This document shows, piece after piece, positions 11,905 through 24,314 of a stretch of DNA of 64,000 nucleotides. Below the pieces are notes generated by a model. The model saw only the letters and a program-made list of their open reading frames with translations. It searched no databases and was not told where the DNA came from. The stretch's first letter is position 1; the number at the start of each line of letters is the position of its first letter. The position numbers and the translations under genes were made by a program. Origin of the DNA: Basidiobolus meristosporus CBS 931.73 (taxonomy: Eukaryota > Basidiobolomycota > Basidiobolomycetes > Basidiobolales > Basidiobolaceae); assembly GCA_002104905.1 (NCBI GenBank), contig MCFE01000088.1, positions 112,782-176,781 of the forward strand, read 5' to 3'.

Positions 11905-12688
11905 TCTAGTGCTGAATGTTTTCCTCTCAAATTACTGATACTCATCGCCGGAATTATGCTTATAAATAGTGGCTCTGAAGGTTAACTGGGTCTGGAGCTG
12001 TCAAGAGTTACGTTAGACGAAATTAACGGAGGGTTGTTTGATACTGCTTTCGGCAATCGTGCTACAATTATCGACATTAAAATAGAAAATAGCATGGTTT
12101 TGAAAACCCGATACTAGCAGGATGCTTTACAAGGAATTATTATCGTATTGGCCACCTCCTGGATAATGAATTCTCTAACCTGAGCTAAGGTAGCGGGTTT
12201 GACAGAATTACTGAAGAGTCTGGAGTATTTTTACCTGTTTGGTCTAATTTAGGATAAAGTGATGGTAACATTAACGTAGGTCGTACCGGGTACCTCATAA
12301 CTCGATTTTATAGGTATGACTACAACATTATTTGACATAGCACAACCGCACCCTTGACGTCGAGAACTCTCATGTACGCTATATTTTGCTTTGAAATTCA
12401 GTAGTCTTGTAATCCTGATGTTTTGTGCAGTGTAAAGATCCTAAATCTTCAAAACATCGTGAGGCTACTCGTAAAATAATCAAGATCCAAGAATTAGTAC
12501 CTAAACACGCCTTCTTCTATTTCCATCACTATTCTTGGTGATCATCAACAGAAGTTCAATTCATTCGAGTATAGAATATCGAAATGTCGTCCCAAAACAT
12601 CTGAAAAAATTCTGGAAAATAATATTTATTTACTTCATTAAGTGGCTTGAATACTAGCAAGGATTATTCTTATTATACTATGAAATGA
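11905..12688 (-). promoter_or_regulatory. Spacer and promoter of GH20 copy 3
   Basis: Contains TATTTATA at 11960-11967 (minus) and the shared element TCGGGTTTTC at 12102-12111 (minus), about 200 bases upstream of the start. The far end has AATAAATATT (minus) near 12623-12632, a plausible poly(A) signal for copy 4. No gene is seen. Confidence 0.5.
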
Positions 12689-14377
12689 TTAGCAGTTGCG
12701 GGGGTTGCGAGCACACCACAATGGCTGCAAGGGCTCAGCTCCAATGCCACGATCCACTAGACGAGCTCTTTGCTCATGGATACGTGGGAACACATCGCCA
12801 GTCTTGCGAATAGTGCCGTCAGCAAGCTTGATGTCCGACCAGAGGACTTCGGCGGCCGCAGCGCCACGAGGCCACAAGACACGATCAAGGTTGATGCCAT
12901 CGATTGCTTCGGCCCAGAGACCAACCTCACCACCGAGGACAAGCTTGGACTGTTCCTTGGTCATGTTGGCGGTGAGGTCGTAGTTGTAAACAACCTGCCA
13001 ACCCTTGTAAGGATCGCACCATGAGTTGCCTTGGCTGTCACTGATCCAGGCACCACGACCACAGTCAAGATACCATCTCTCGTAGCTGGTGGAGATCACT
13101 CGATTTCCTGCCTCAACTACCTTGATGGCATCAGCGGCACCGAGCCATACTTGGACGGCAACATCCTTTCCGATGGGGATGTGGTGGCTGGTCAAGGCCT
13201 CTTGCCAGGTGATTGGAGTCTTCTTGTTCTCACGGACCCAGTTGTGAGACTTGAGGACGAATTGTCCAAAGAGGTTGTCAAGGGTGACGTTGTTCTTCTG
13301 GAGGTACTCGGGGTAGCCAGGAGAGTCCTCCCAGCACTTGAAGTTCACCTCATCGCCACCGATGTGGACGAATTCATCGTCGAACCAGGTGGTCACTTCC
13401 TTGAGGAAGTTGCGGACAATGACATCGGTCTTGGGGTTGATGATGTTCAATTGGCCACTGTTGGGCTCAGCAGCATAGTCAGACCAGTTGGGCTGCATGT
13501 TCATGCAAGTGACAATGTCAGGGAAGGCAAGACCCCAGGAGTAGGCATGGCCTGGAATATCGAACTCGGGGTAGACTCTGATGCCGCGGTCCTTGGCATA
13601 GCTGACAATGTCACGGACATCCTTCTCGGTGTAAACCCAGTGCTTGCTGTAGGCTCCCTTCTCGGCCAACTGAGGATAGGTCTTGGTCTTGAGGGGGAAG
13701 CTGTGCTGATCGATGATGTGCCAGTGGAGAACGTTGAGCTTGTTGTATGACATGCCGTCGAGGGTGCGCTTGATGTCGGCAACCTTGAGGAAGTTGCGAG
13801 AAGTGTCGATCATCACACCACGATGGGGGAACACTGGCTTGTCAGTGATCGACACTGGGGCCAATGGGATGCGGAACTGGTTGGTCTCCTCAGTCCAGCT
13901 AACAAGCTGCGAGAATGACTCGAGACCACGAAGGGCACCATACACACTCTTGGCCGTGATGGTGGCCCGACCGCCCTTGGCTGGGACATTCAGGGTGTAT
14001 GACTCATCGGTGTCGAGGTTGAGCTTGGTGTTGCCACCGCTGACTTGGATGTTGAGGTGAGTCAACAGTGGGTACTTGCCCTTGGGTGCGAGGGCGTGAG
14101 TAGGAACAGAGGTGGTAGGAGTGGGGAAGACAGTCTTGGCAACAGGGTTGAGGAGAGCACCATACTCACCCTTGGTGAAGATCAACTTCTTGTAGCGGCG
14201 GACAGCTCTCTCAAGGATATCTTTGCCAGCACCGGCCTTGATGGAGACACCGAATTCGTGATTGCTCAGACGGACGATGTTCTTGCCAATGTCCATCTTC
14301 TCAGGCAAGGGCCAGACCCAAGCCATGGAGGTGGCGGCCAACAGCGAGATAGAGGTAAGGAGTTTGATAGCAACCAT
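12689..14377 (-). CDS. Secreted beta-N-acetylhexosaminidase, GH20 (array copy 4, intact)
   Basis: Second fully intact paralog, 562 residues, with the same start ([13 protein letters not shown] signal peptide), HIGGDE catalytic motif and CARNPRNC end as copy 1. It differs from copy 1 by scattered substitutions (for example NLFGQFVLK for SVFEKFVLK) and is very close to copies 3 and 6-10. With copy 1 it is the safest candidate for a working gene. Its promoter carries the ACTTAAAG-type box shared by copies 6-9. Confidence 0.95.
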   Translation of the reverse strand: MVAIKLLTSISLLAATSMAWVWPLPEKMDIGKNIVRLSNHEFGVSIKAGAGKDILERAVRRYKKLIFTKGEYGALLNPVAKTVFPTPTTSVPTHALAPKGKYPLLTHLNIQVSGGNTKLNLDTDESYTLNVPAKGGRATITAKSVYGALRGLESFSQLVSWTEETNQFRIPLAPVSITDKPVFPHRGVMIDTSRNFLKVADIKRTLDGMSYNKLNVLHWHIIDQHSFPLKTKTYPQLAEKGAYSKHWVYTEKDVRDIVSYAKDRGIRVYPEFDIPGHAYSWGLAFPDIVTCMNMQPNWSDYAAEPNSGQLNIINPKTDVIVRNFLKEVTTWFDDEFVHIGGDEVNFKCWEDSPGYPEYLQKNNVTLDNLFGQFVLKSHNWVRENKKTPITWQEALTSHHIPIGKDVAVQVWLGAADAIKVVEAGNRVISTSYERWYLDCGRGAWISDSQGNSWCDPYKGWQVVYNYDLTANMTKEQSKLVLGGEVGLWAEAIDGINLDRVLWPRGAAAAEVLWSDIKLADGTIRKTGDVFPRIHEQRARLVDRGIGAEPLQPLWCARNPRNC

Positions 14378-15070
14378 GACTTAATCCGGAAGTCAATAAT
14401 TAGATAAACTGAGAAGGAGACTTTGAAATCGTTGATACCTGACTTATCGCGAAGAATTTTCCTTTAAGTAGTTCAGTGGTGGTCGGGTTCTTGAGAGCAA
14501 CGTATGACGAAGTTAATTTTGTGTTGTCAGGCATTTCATTTTGCCATCATACCTCCACCATCCGTATTGCATGAGCATAACTTGTCAACGAAAACCCGCT
14601 TGAGCAAGGTGTTTGATTTGCTGAGATTGAATGAGATTACAAATTGGTTTTTTGATTGAGCGTGTATCCTAAAAGTCGCATCCATACGAAATTGCAACAG
14701 GCTTGAGTTACCGGTTTGGACGACATTCGTAGTTGTTTACTATTCGGTGAGGTCCAAATTAGGATAAAGTGCTGGCAACCTGCCTGACGATGTTCCTTCG
14801 TATCATAGTAACGGACTGAGTTTGTACAACATGCTTCTTCCATCGGAAAATTGCGCAGGATAGCATAACGTGACTATATCGCCAACATTATTATACCATA
14901 ACCATGGCGATAATAAGCCGGATAAATTCCGCAATATTTTGAGGATGATATCAAGTGCAACAAAATGCTATCCATATTACTGTATTCAACGAGATATAAA
15001 TTTTGGTCAAAATTTCTTAATTATTATTTTAAATCAAAAACATCAAAGTATGCATTATATTAAGAAAGAA
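14378..15070 (-). promoter_or_regulatory. Spacer and promoter of GH20 copy 4
   Basis: The minus-strand motif CTACTTAAAG lies at 14462-14471, 85-94 bases upstream of the ATG. A one-mismatch copy of the shared element (GCGGGTTTTC) is at 14590-14599 (minus). The block just upstream of the ATG (14370-14395) matches that of copies 6-10. The remainder is AT-rich with no recognisable gene. Confidence 0.5.
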
Positions 15071-15944
15071 TTGGCAGTTGTGAGGGTTGCGGGCACACCA
15101 TAATGGCTGCAATGGCTCAACATCAATGCCTCGATCAACCTGACTAGCTCTTTGCTCATGGATACGTGGGAACACATCGCCAGTCTTGCGAATAGTGCCG
15201 TCAGCAAGCTGATGTCGGGCCAGAGGACTTCGGCGGCAGTAGCGCCACGAGGCCACAAGACACGATCAAGGTCGATGCCATCGATTGCTTCGGCCCAGAG
15301 TCCAACCTCGCCACCGAGGACAGGCTTTGACTGTTCCTTGGTCATGTTGGCAGTGAGGTCGTAGTTGTACACAACCTGCCAGTTCTTGTAAGGATCGCCC
15401 TGTGGGCTACCTTGGCTGTCACCGGGGCCACTGGGATGTGGTGCTGATCGGTTTCCTCAGTCCAGCTAACAAGCTGTGAGAATGACTCGAGACCACGAAG
15501 GGCACCATACACACTCTTGACCTTGATGGTGGCCTGACCGCCCTTGGCTGGGACATTCAAGGTGTATGACTCATCGGTGTCGAGGTTGAGCTTGATGTTG
15601 CCACCGCTGACTTGGATGTTACGGTGAGTCAACAGTGGGTACTTGCCCTTGGGTGCGAGGGCGTGAGTAGGAACAGAGGTGGTAGGAGTGGGGAAGACAG
15701 TCTTGGCAACAGGGTTGAGGAGAGCACCATTCCCGCCCTTGGTGAAGATCAACTTCTTATAGCGGCGGACAGCTGCCTCAAGAATATATTTGCCTGCACC
15801 GGCTTTGATGGAGACACTAGATTCGTGATTGCTCAGACGGACGATGTTCTTGCCAATGTCCATCTTCTCGGGCAAAGGCCAGAGTCAAGCCATGGGGGTG
15901 GCCGCCAACAGTGAAATAGATGCTAGGGGTTCAATAGCTACCAT
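15071..15944 (-). pseudogene. GH20 hexosaminidase pseudogene (array copy 5, 814-base internal deletion)
   Basis: Only the N-terminal third and C-terminal fifth of the GH20 gene remain. By comparison with copy 4, 814 bases between about residues 170 and 440 are gone, removing HIGGDE and most of the barrel. The junction at 15420-15422 retains a shared CAC, consistent with microhomology or slippage. Further lesions are a Trp-to-stop change in the signal peptide (near 15890), a one-base deletion near 15211, and loss of the stop codon (TAA to CAA at 15071-15073). Unlike the other broken copies, this one also carries many substitutions, so it is genuine decay. Confidence 0.92.
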
Positions 15945-16727
15945 TGTTTTCCTGCTGGTTTTGCTCTCATAATTTCGGTACGTAACTTCAGGATAAACGA
16001 TACTTCTTACATTCTAAAGGCTCATAGACTGGTGGGCCTCTGCAACGGGATGTAACATTTCACTCTTTTTAGCTTTGACATGTTGATAATTCACTTCACC
16101 TGTATTGATTCAGTACGTCTCGCTATACTGGTAGTAGGTTGAAGCGGAATAAACATCTGTTACTTACAGAACTAGATTCATGGCCAGTTTCCCAACAAAC
16201 GCGTTGCAGGCTGGACTTAGTTAAATCAGGAATCTAAGATTGGTGGGCAATTGTCGAAGTACATGCCAAACGTACTATATCCTTTTGTAGAGGAACCTGA
16301 TAGAGAATATGAGAAACTTCTATCGCAGTTTTGCCGGTACGACTCATCAGGTTTTTTCCAAATCACATATCTGCAGTGTAAATCTAGGGTGTACATTGGG
16401 CGGAGTATGCTCAGAAGAGTTGAATGGCTACTTAAGGCTAGCCAATATTAAAGATAATTGTAGTACAAGCGCAACAGTGGCAGAACATATGTGCTATGGC
16501 TCATACCCACGTTGAGGCCAGGTGGGTAACCTGCACTATTACTTCGCGCAATGTATGCCTGCATCAATCAACACCTCAAAACCAGTAAGTAATTCATGAT
16601 TCAAAATTGAAACAAGCATTTCGAGAAACATGAAGAATAGTTTATGTATTCATTAATCGAGAAGGTAAAATACCGTGCAAATACTATAGCCAGAATTAGC
16701 AAAATATGCATTTCATTATAAAATAAA
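15945..16727. other. Spacer between GH20 copies 5 and 6
   Basis: AT-rich sequence upstream of the pseudogene. I do not find the TCGGGTTTTC element or the ACTTAAAG box here, in keeping with decay of copy 5. AATAAATTA-type sequence (minus) near 16720 may serve copy 6 polyadenylation. No gene is supported. Confidence 0.35.
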
Positions 16728-18417
16728 TTAGCAGTTGCGCGGGTTACGGGCACACCACAACGGCTGCAAGGGCTCAGCGTTAATACCGCGATCCACTAGA
16801 CGAGCTCTTTGCTCATGGATACGTGGGAAAACATCGCCAGTCTTGCGAATAGTGCCGTCAGCAAGCTTGATGTCCGACCAGAGGACTTCGGCGGCAGCAG
16901 CGCCACGAGGCCACAAGATACGATCAAGATTGATGCCATCGATTGCTTCGGCCCAGAGACCAACCTCACCACCGAGGACAAGCTTTGACTGTTTCTTGGT
17001 CATGTTGGCGGTGAGGTCGTAGTTGTACACAACCTGCCAGCCCTTGTAAGGATCGCACCATGAGTTGCCTTGACTGTCACTGATCCAGGCACCACGGCCA
17101 CAGTCAAGATACCATCTCTCGTAGCTGGTGGAGATCACTCGATTTCCTGCCTCAACTACTTTGACGGCATCAGCGGCACCGAGCCATACTTGGACGGCAA
17201 CATCCTTTCCGATGGGGATGTGGTGGCTGGTCAAGGCTTCTTGCCAGGTGATTGGAGTCTTCTTGTTCTCACGGACCCAGTTGTGAGACTTGAGGACGAA
17301 TTGTCCAAAGAGGTTGTCAAGGGTGACGTTGTTCTTCTGGAGGTACTCGGGGGTAGCCAGGGGAGTCCTGCCAGCACTTGAAGTTCACCTCATCGCCACC
17401 GATGTGGACGAACTCGTCGTCGAACCAGGTGGTCACTTCCTTGAGGAAGTTGCGGACAATGACATCGGTCTTGGGGTTGATGATGTTCAATTGACCACTG
17501 TTGGGCTCAGCAGCATAGTCAGACCAGTTGGGCTGCATGTTCATGCAAGTGACAATGTCAGGGAAGGCAAGACCCCAGGAGTAAGCATGGCCTGGAATAT
17601 CGAACTCGGGGTAGACTCTGATGCCGCGGTCCTTGGCATAGCTGACAATGTCACGGACATCCTTCTCGGTGTACACCCAGCGCTTGCTGTAGGCTCCCTT
17701 CTCGGCCAACTCAGGGTAGGTCTTGGTCTTGAGGGGGAAGCTGTGCTGATCGATGATATGCCAGTGAAGAACGTTGAGCTTGTTGTATGACATGCCGTCG
17801 AGGGTGCGCTTGATGTCGGCAACCTTGAGGAAGTTGCGAGAAGTGTCGATCATCACACCACGATGGGGGAACACTGGCTTGTCAGTGATCGACACTGGGG
17901 CCAATGGGATGCGGAACTGATCGGTCTCCTCAGTCCAGCTAACAAGCTGCGAGAATGACTCGAGACCACGAAGGGCACCATACACACTCTTGGCCGTGAT
18001 GGTGGCCTGACCGCCCTTGGCTGGGACATTCAAGGTGTATGACTCATCGGTGTCGAGGTTGAGCTTGGTGTTGCCACCGCTGACTTGGATGTTGAGGTGA
18101 GTCAACAGTGGGTACTTGCCCTTGGGTGCGAGGGCGTGAGTAGGAACAGAGGTGGTAGGAGTGGGGAAGACAGTCTTGGCAACAGGGTTGAGGAGAGCAC
18201 CATACTCACCCTTGGTGAAGATCAACTTCTTGTAGCGGCGTACAGCTCTCTCAAGGATATCTTTACCATCACAGGCCTTGATGGAGACACCAAATTCGTG
18301 ATTGCTCAGACGGACGATGTTCTTGCCAATGTCCATCTTCTCGGGCAATGGCCAGACCCAAGCCATGGAGGAGGCGGCCAACAGTGAGATAGAGGTAAGG
18401 AGTTTGATAGCAACCAT
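16728..18417 (-). CDS. Secreted beta-N-acetylhexosaminidase, GH20 (array copy 6, one frameshift)
   Basis: Full-length paralog with signal peptide, HIGGDE and CARNPRNC. A single extra G in a G run at 17349-17353 shifts the frame just after the catalytic motif (near residues SPGYP), and the coding sequence on both sides is otherwise undamaged. An indel in a homopolymer with no other decay is typical of a sequencing error, but a recent real mutation cannot be excluded. Residue 58 region reads ACDGKD where copy 4 has AGAGKD, a variant shared with copies 7 and 8. Confidence 0.87.
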
Positions 18418-19281
18418 GACTTAATCCGGAAGTCGATTCAAGTGGCAGTCTGGGAATGAATGACTGTGAAGGTATTGATACTCCTCTGGCTCCAGCGTAG
18501 CTTCCTTTAAGTAGCTGATCGAAAACTGAGTTACGAACAACTAGATGGGGCGGGTTCATTATTGTTGCTTGGTGTGGTGTTTTACCATTGTATTCGTGAT
18601 TTTCGTCATACACAAACATTGCATGACGCCGGAAACCCGATTGAATCTGGTGGTTAAAAATATGGAGATCACAAGAGGATACATATTTGCCTAATTTCCA
18701 ATTAGCCCTCGTCCTAGGGCATGGTGTCATGATTGTTACAGATACAAATTTTGTACCTGTTTGAGTGAGTTCCAGTTTAATGAATTGCTTAGGCGGTATT
18801 CTAGATATCCAATTAGGGTATATTGCCAGTGCATCAAAGATTTACAAGCTTATTACACTCGGTTTTCTATATATACAATGTGAGATGGTAATTAGTGGAC
18901 AATACTCAAGATGGTTCAGGCAGGTAGAAATTAAGCAATGGTAAAGCACCAGCACGTTGGTTTACCGCTATATAGGTACAAATATATGCTTAATGTAACG
19001 TTATTTTAGAAACCGCGTGCTATATATGATGCAAGTACTGCGGGTACAGAAACGAGAGGTACTTCAAATAATGTGTTTTGATTTACAGTAACATGTTATG
19101 TTGATCAATGCGTCCATTATAACAAACATAAAGCTCCGAAGGGGATGATCAGTACTATGATTAACACTGCGCATTATTACTTTTACAGAACTGTCATCAG
19201 AAAATCCCTTTCGAAATTTATTTGTATCATTGTTTGCACTCAAGTCAGCAAATATTATTATTACTCATTATTAGGGAATAC
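18418..19281 (-). promoter_or_regulatory. Spacer and promoter of GH20 copy 6
   Basis: CTACTTAAAG (minus) at 18505-18514, 88-97 bases upstream of the ATG, and a one-mismatch copy of the shared element (TCGGGTTTCC, minus) at 18631-18640. A block just above the ATG (18410-18470) is nearly the same in copies 7-9. No gene is seen in the remaining AT-rich sequence. Confidence 0.55.
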
Positions 19282-20971
19282 CTAGCAGTTGCGGGGATTG
19301 CGAGCACACCACAATGGTTGCAAGGGTTCAGCATTAATACCACGATCCACTAGACGAGCTCTTTGCTCATGGATGCGTGGGAACACATCGCCGGTCTTGC
19401 GAATAGTGCCGTCAGCAAGCTTGATGTCCGACCAGAGGACTTCAGCGGCCGCAGCGCCACGAGGCCACAAGATACGATCAAGGTTGATGCCATCGATTGC
19501 TTCGGCCCAGAGACCAACCTCACCACCAAGGACAAGCTTCGACTGTTCCTTGGTCATGTTGGCAGTGAGGTCATAGTTGTAAACAACCTGCCAGCCCTTG
19601 TAAGGATCGCACCATGAGTTACCTTGACTGTCACTGATCCAGGCACCACGGCCACAGTCAAGATACCATCTCTCGTAGCTGGTGGAGATCACTCGATTTC
19701 CTGCTTCAACTACTTTGACGGCATCAGCGGCACCAAGCCATACTTGGACGGCAACATCCTTTCCGATGGGGATGTGGTGGCTGGTCAAGGCCTCTTGCCA
19801 GGTGATTGGAGTCTTCTTGTTCTCACGAACCCAGTTGTGAGACTTGAGAACGAATTGTCCAAAGAGGTTGTCAAGGGTGACGTTGTTCTTCTGGAGGTAC
19901 TCGGGGTAGCCAGGAGAGTCCTCCCAGCACTTGAAGTTCACCTCATCGCCACCGATGTGGACGAACTCGTCGTCGAACCAGGTGGTCACTTCCTTGAGGA
20001 AGTTGCGAACAATGACATCGGTCTTCGGGTTGATGATGTTCAATTGACCACTGTTGGGCTCAGCAGCATAGTCAGACCAGTTGGGTTGCATGTTCATGCA
20101 AGTGACAATGTCAGGGAAGGCAAGACCCCAGGAGTAAGGCATGGCCTGGAATATCGAACTCGGGGTAGACTCTGATGCCGCGGTCCTTGGCATAGCTGAC
20201 AATGTCACGGACATCCTTCTCGGTGTAAACCCAGTGCTTGCTGTAGGCTCCCTTCTCGGCCAACTGAGGATAGGTCTTGGTCTTGAGGGGGAAGCTGTGC
20301 TGATCGATGATGTGCCAGTGGAGAACGTTGAGCTTGTTGTATGACATGCCGTCGAGGGTGCGCTTGATGTCGGCAACCTTGAGGAAGTTGCGAGAAGTGT
20401 CGATCATCACACCACGATGGGGGAACACTGGCTTGTCAGTGATCGACACTGGGGCCAGTGGGATGCGGAACTGATCGGTCTCCTCAGTCCAGCTAACAAG
20501 CTGCGAGAATGACTCGAGACCACGAAGGGCACCATACACACTCTTGGCCGTGATGGTGGCCTGACCGCCCTTGGCTGGGACATTCAAGGTGTATGACTCA
20601 TCGGTGTCGAGGTTGAGCTTGGTGTTGCCACCGCTGACTTGGATGTTGAGGTGAGTCAACAGTGGGTACTTGCCCTTGGGTGCGAGGGCGTGAGTAGGAA
20701 CAGAGGTGGTAGGAGTGGGGAAGACAGTCTTGGCAACAGGGTTGAGGAGAGCACCATACTCACCCTTGGTGAAGATCAACTTCTTGTAGCGGCGTACAGC
20801 TCTCTCAAGGATATCTTTACCATCACAGGCCTTGATGGAGACACCAAATTCGTGATTGCTCAGACGGACGATGTTCTTGCCAATGTCCATCTTCTCGGGC
20901 AATGGCCAAACCCAAGCCATGGAGGTGGCGGCCAACAGCGAGATAGAGGTGAGGAGTTTGATAGCAACCAT
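19282..20971 (-). CDS. Secreted beta-N-acetylhexosaminidase, GH20 (array copy 7, one frameshift)
   Basis: Full-length paralog with the family signal peptide, HIGGDE and CARNPRNC end. One extra base at 20136-20139 breaks the frame at the residues [10 protein letters not shown], upstream of the catalytic pair. Both halves are otherwise undecayed and nearly identical to copies 4, 6 and 8. The C-terminal RGINAEPL is shared with copy 6, whereas the others have RGIGAEPL. Confidence 0.87.
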
Positions 20972-21856
20972 GACTTAATCCGGAAGTCGATTCAAGTGGC
21001 AATCTGGGAAGGATTGACTGTGAAAGTAATGATACTCCTCTGGCTGCAGCGTATCTTTCTTTAAGTAGCAGATCGAGAGTAGAGGTACGAATAACCATGT
21101 GGGACCAGGTTAATTAAGTGTTGCCTCATGTTGTATTTCACCATCGCGTTGCCAGCATCCCTTGACTCTGAAAACCTGATATGAGCATGTGGCTGAATAT
21201 ACTGAGATTGAAAGAGGATACAAAACGGGCCGTTTCCATATCGGACCTCGTCCTAGGGAACGGAGTCGATATCGTCACAAAGGTACGACTTTTGATCCGG
21301 TTTGAGTGAGTTCCAGTTTAGTGAATTGCTTTGGAGGTAGCCTAGATTGATTGACATTAATTTAGGATATTGTATCAGTGCACTGGAAATTTATTAGCCT
21401 ACTGCCATGGTGAATGTTTACCATACTAAGAGGCGCTACCAGTAATCCAGTATGGTAGAATTTTAATATAGATATTTTGCCAATTTACTGTAAGTCCCAT
21501 AGTCTGCAATCATTGGCTTCCGTTTTTCCGGTGTGAAAATAGGCTTTCCGTAACATGATTCGACAAGCCTCGCACAATGTTGATACAGGTCTGTTTTTCA
21601 TAATGACGTGAAGCACCTCAATATCTGTGGATTTGTATAGAGCAACAGAAAAGGTAAATCAAACGCTTCAATTGGAAACATGCTCTGATAAACAACCAAT
21701 TCCGCGTCTTGGTACTATATTAAATAATAGCAATATTAATCGGCGTACTGATACTATAGTAAACAAAAATATTATCATTATTCAAAATATGTATTTATTT
21801 GTTGCATTAGGTTTGATGAATACCATCATACAGTGTTCCTACGTAACATGGAATAA
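20972..21856 (-). promoter_or_regulatory. Spacer and promoter of GH20 copy 7
   Basis: CTACTTAAAG (minus) at 21059-21068, 88-97 bases above the ATG. A one-mismatch form of the shared element (TCAGGTTTTC, minus) is at 21170-21179, next to a block (about 21195-21225) repeated almost exactly upstream of copy 8. AATAAATA (minus) near 21790 fits a poly(A) signal for copy 8. No gene is seen. Confidence 0.55.
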
Positions 21857-23546
21857 CTAGCAGTTACGAGGGTTGCGTGCACACCACAATGGTTGCAAGG
21901 GCTTCAGCTCCGATGCCACGATCAACCAAACGCGCTCTTTGTTCGTGGATACGTGGGAACACATCGCCAGTCTTGCGAATAGTGCCATCAGCAAGCTTGA
22001 TGTCCGACCAGAGGACTTCGGCGGCAGCAGCGCCACGAGGCCACAAGACACGATCAAGGTTGATCCCATCGATTGCTTCGGCCCAGAGACCAACCTCACC
22101 ACCGAGGACAAGCTTCGACTGTTCCTTGGTCATGTTGGCAGTGAGGTCGTAGTTGTACACAACCTGCCAGCCCTTGTAAGGATCGCACCATGAGTTGCCT
22201 TGGCTGTCACTGATCCAGGCACCACGGCCACAGTCAAGATACCATCTCTCGTAGCTGGTGGAGATCACTCGATTTCCTGCCTCAACTACCTTGATGGCAT
22301 CAGCGGCACCGAGCCATACTTGGACGGCAACATCCTTTCCGATGGGGATGTGGTGGCTGGTCAAGGCCTCTTGCCAGGTGATTGGAGTCTTCTTGTTCTC
22401 ACGGACCCAGTTGTGAGACTTGAGGACGAATTGTCCAAAGAGGTTGTCAAGGGTGACGTTGTTCTTCTGGAGGTACTCGGGGTAGCCAGGAGAGTCCTCC
22501 CAGCACTTGAAGTTCACCTCATCACCACCGATGTGGACGAACTCGTCGTCGAACCAGGTGGTCACTTCCTTGAGGAAGTTACGAACAATGACATCGGTCT
22601 TCGGGTTGATGATGTTCAATTGACCACTGTTGGGCTCAGCAGCATAGTCAGACCAGTTGGGCTGCATGTTCATGCAAGTGACAATGTCAGGGAAGGCAAG
22701 ACCCCAAGAGTAGGCATGGCCTGGAATATCGAACTCGGGGTAGACTCTGATGCCACGGTCCTTGGCATAGCTGACAATGTCGCGGACATCCTTCTCGGTG
22801 TACACCCAGTGTTTGCTGTAGGCTCCCTTCTCGGCCAACTGAGGATAGGTCTTGGTCTTGAGGGGGAAGCTGTGCTGATCGATGATGTGCCAGTGGAGAA
22901 CGTTGAGCTTGTTGTATGACATGCCGTCGAGGGTGCGCTTGATGTCGGCAACCTTGAGGAAGTTGCGAGAAGTGTCGATCATCACACCACGATGGGGGAA
23001 CACTGGCTTGTCAGTGATCGACACTGGGGCCAATGGGATGCGGAACTGATCGGTCTCCTCAGTCCAGCTAACAAGCTGCGAGAATGACTCGAGACCACGA
23101 AGGGCACCATACACACTCTTGGCCGTGATGGTGGCCTGACCACCCTTGGCTGGGACATTCAAGGTGTATGACTCATCGGTGTCGAGGTTGAGCTTGGTGT
23201 TGCCGCCACTGACTTGGATGTTGAGGTGAGTCAACAGTGGGTACTTGCCCTTGGGTGCGAGGGCGTGAGTAGGAACAGAGGTGGTAGGAGTGGGGAAGAC
23301 GGTCTTGGCAACAGGGTTGAGGAGAGCACCATACTCACCCTTGGTGAAGATCAACTTCTTGTAGCGGCGGACAGCTCTCTCAAGAATATCTTTGCCATCA
23401 CAGGCTTTGATGGAGACACCAAATTCGTGATTGCTCAGACGGACGATGTTCTTGCCAATGTCCATCTTCTCGGGCAAGGGCCAGACCCAAGCCATGGAGG
23501 TGGCGGCCAGCAGCGAGATAGAGGTAAGGAGTTTGATAGCAACCAT
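21857..23546 (-). CDS. Secreted beta-N-acetylhexosaminidase, GH20 (array copy 8, frameshift only at the C-terminus)
   Basis: Signal peptide, N-terminal domain and the whole catalytic barrel including HIGGDE are in one frame. One extra T at 21903-21904 changes only the last residues: after RGIGAE the protein ends ALATIVVCTQPS (stop at 21864) in place of [14 protein letters not shown] (stop at 21857). The terminal CARNPRNC cysteines are conserved in all other copies and probably pair with a partner elsewhere, so the effect on folding is uncertain. The start at 23546 is that of the paralogs. Confidence 0.9.
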
Positions 23547-24314
23547 GACTTAATCCGGAAGTCGATTCAAGTGGCAATCTGGGAAGGATTGACTGTGAAA
23601 GTAATGATACTCCTCTGACTGCAGCGTATCTTTCTTTAAGTAGCAGATCGAGAGTAGAGGTACGAATAACCATGTGGGACCAGGTTAATTAAGTGTTGCC
23701 TGATGTTACATTTCACTATTGCGTTACTAGCATCACTTGACGCCGAAAACCCGATCTCGATATGTTGTAGAATATACTGAGATTGAAAGAGGATACAAAA
23801 CGAGCTGTTTCCAAATCGAACATCGTTCTAGGGAACGGAGTCGACAATGTAGTAGAGGTACAAATTTCGAACTGGTTTGAGTGAGTTCCAGCTTAGTGAA
23901 TTACGCTAGAGGTAGTCCAGACTGCTTGAACGATCATGATTATGATATAGCGCCTGTAAACTAAAAATCTACTGGTTCATGTAATTCGGTTTTCCATTTT
24001 ATCGGTGTGGATATATACGTACCAAAGCATAGCCAGGCGCATTCAGCACCCATGAGGATTGAAATGATCACTCTACCAAAACGCAGAGCACCAAACCCAG
24101 TGTAGTGAGGCCTGCAGCGCACGAGCGTATTGACACTTTAATTGGAAGCAACCACTGAGTACTCCAGGGTACTGATTTACATTAGCAGTAATACCCACTA
24201 TTGCTACCACCACGAAGTATTCACCATATGAAAGTTGAAACATCAAATTTATTGTCTTCATTAAGTTCAATAGACACCACCAAATAAATTAATACTCATT
24301 ACTATACGAAATAC
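23547..24314 (-). promoter_or_regulatory. Spacer and promoter of GH20 copy 8
   Basis: CTACTTAAAG (minus) at 23634-23643, 88-97 bases above the ATG, and an exact TCGGGTTTTC (minus) at 23745-23754. The first 250 bases above the ATG closely match those of copy 7. No gene is seen beyond that. Confidence 0.55.

Noticed and set aside
11529-11945. Longer N-terminus for GH20 copy 3 starting at 11945
   Set aside because: It arises only because of the indel in the signal peptide and begins about 15 bases from the TATA-like box; all paralogs start at the conserved MVAIKLL-type ATG.
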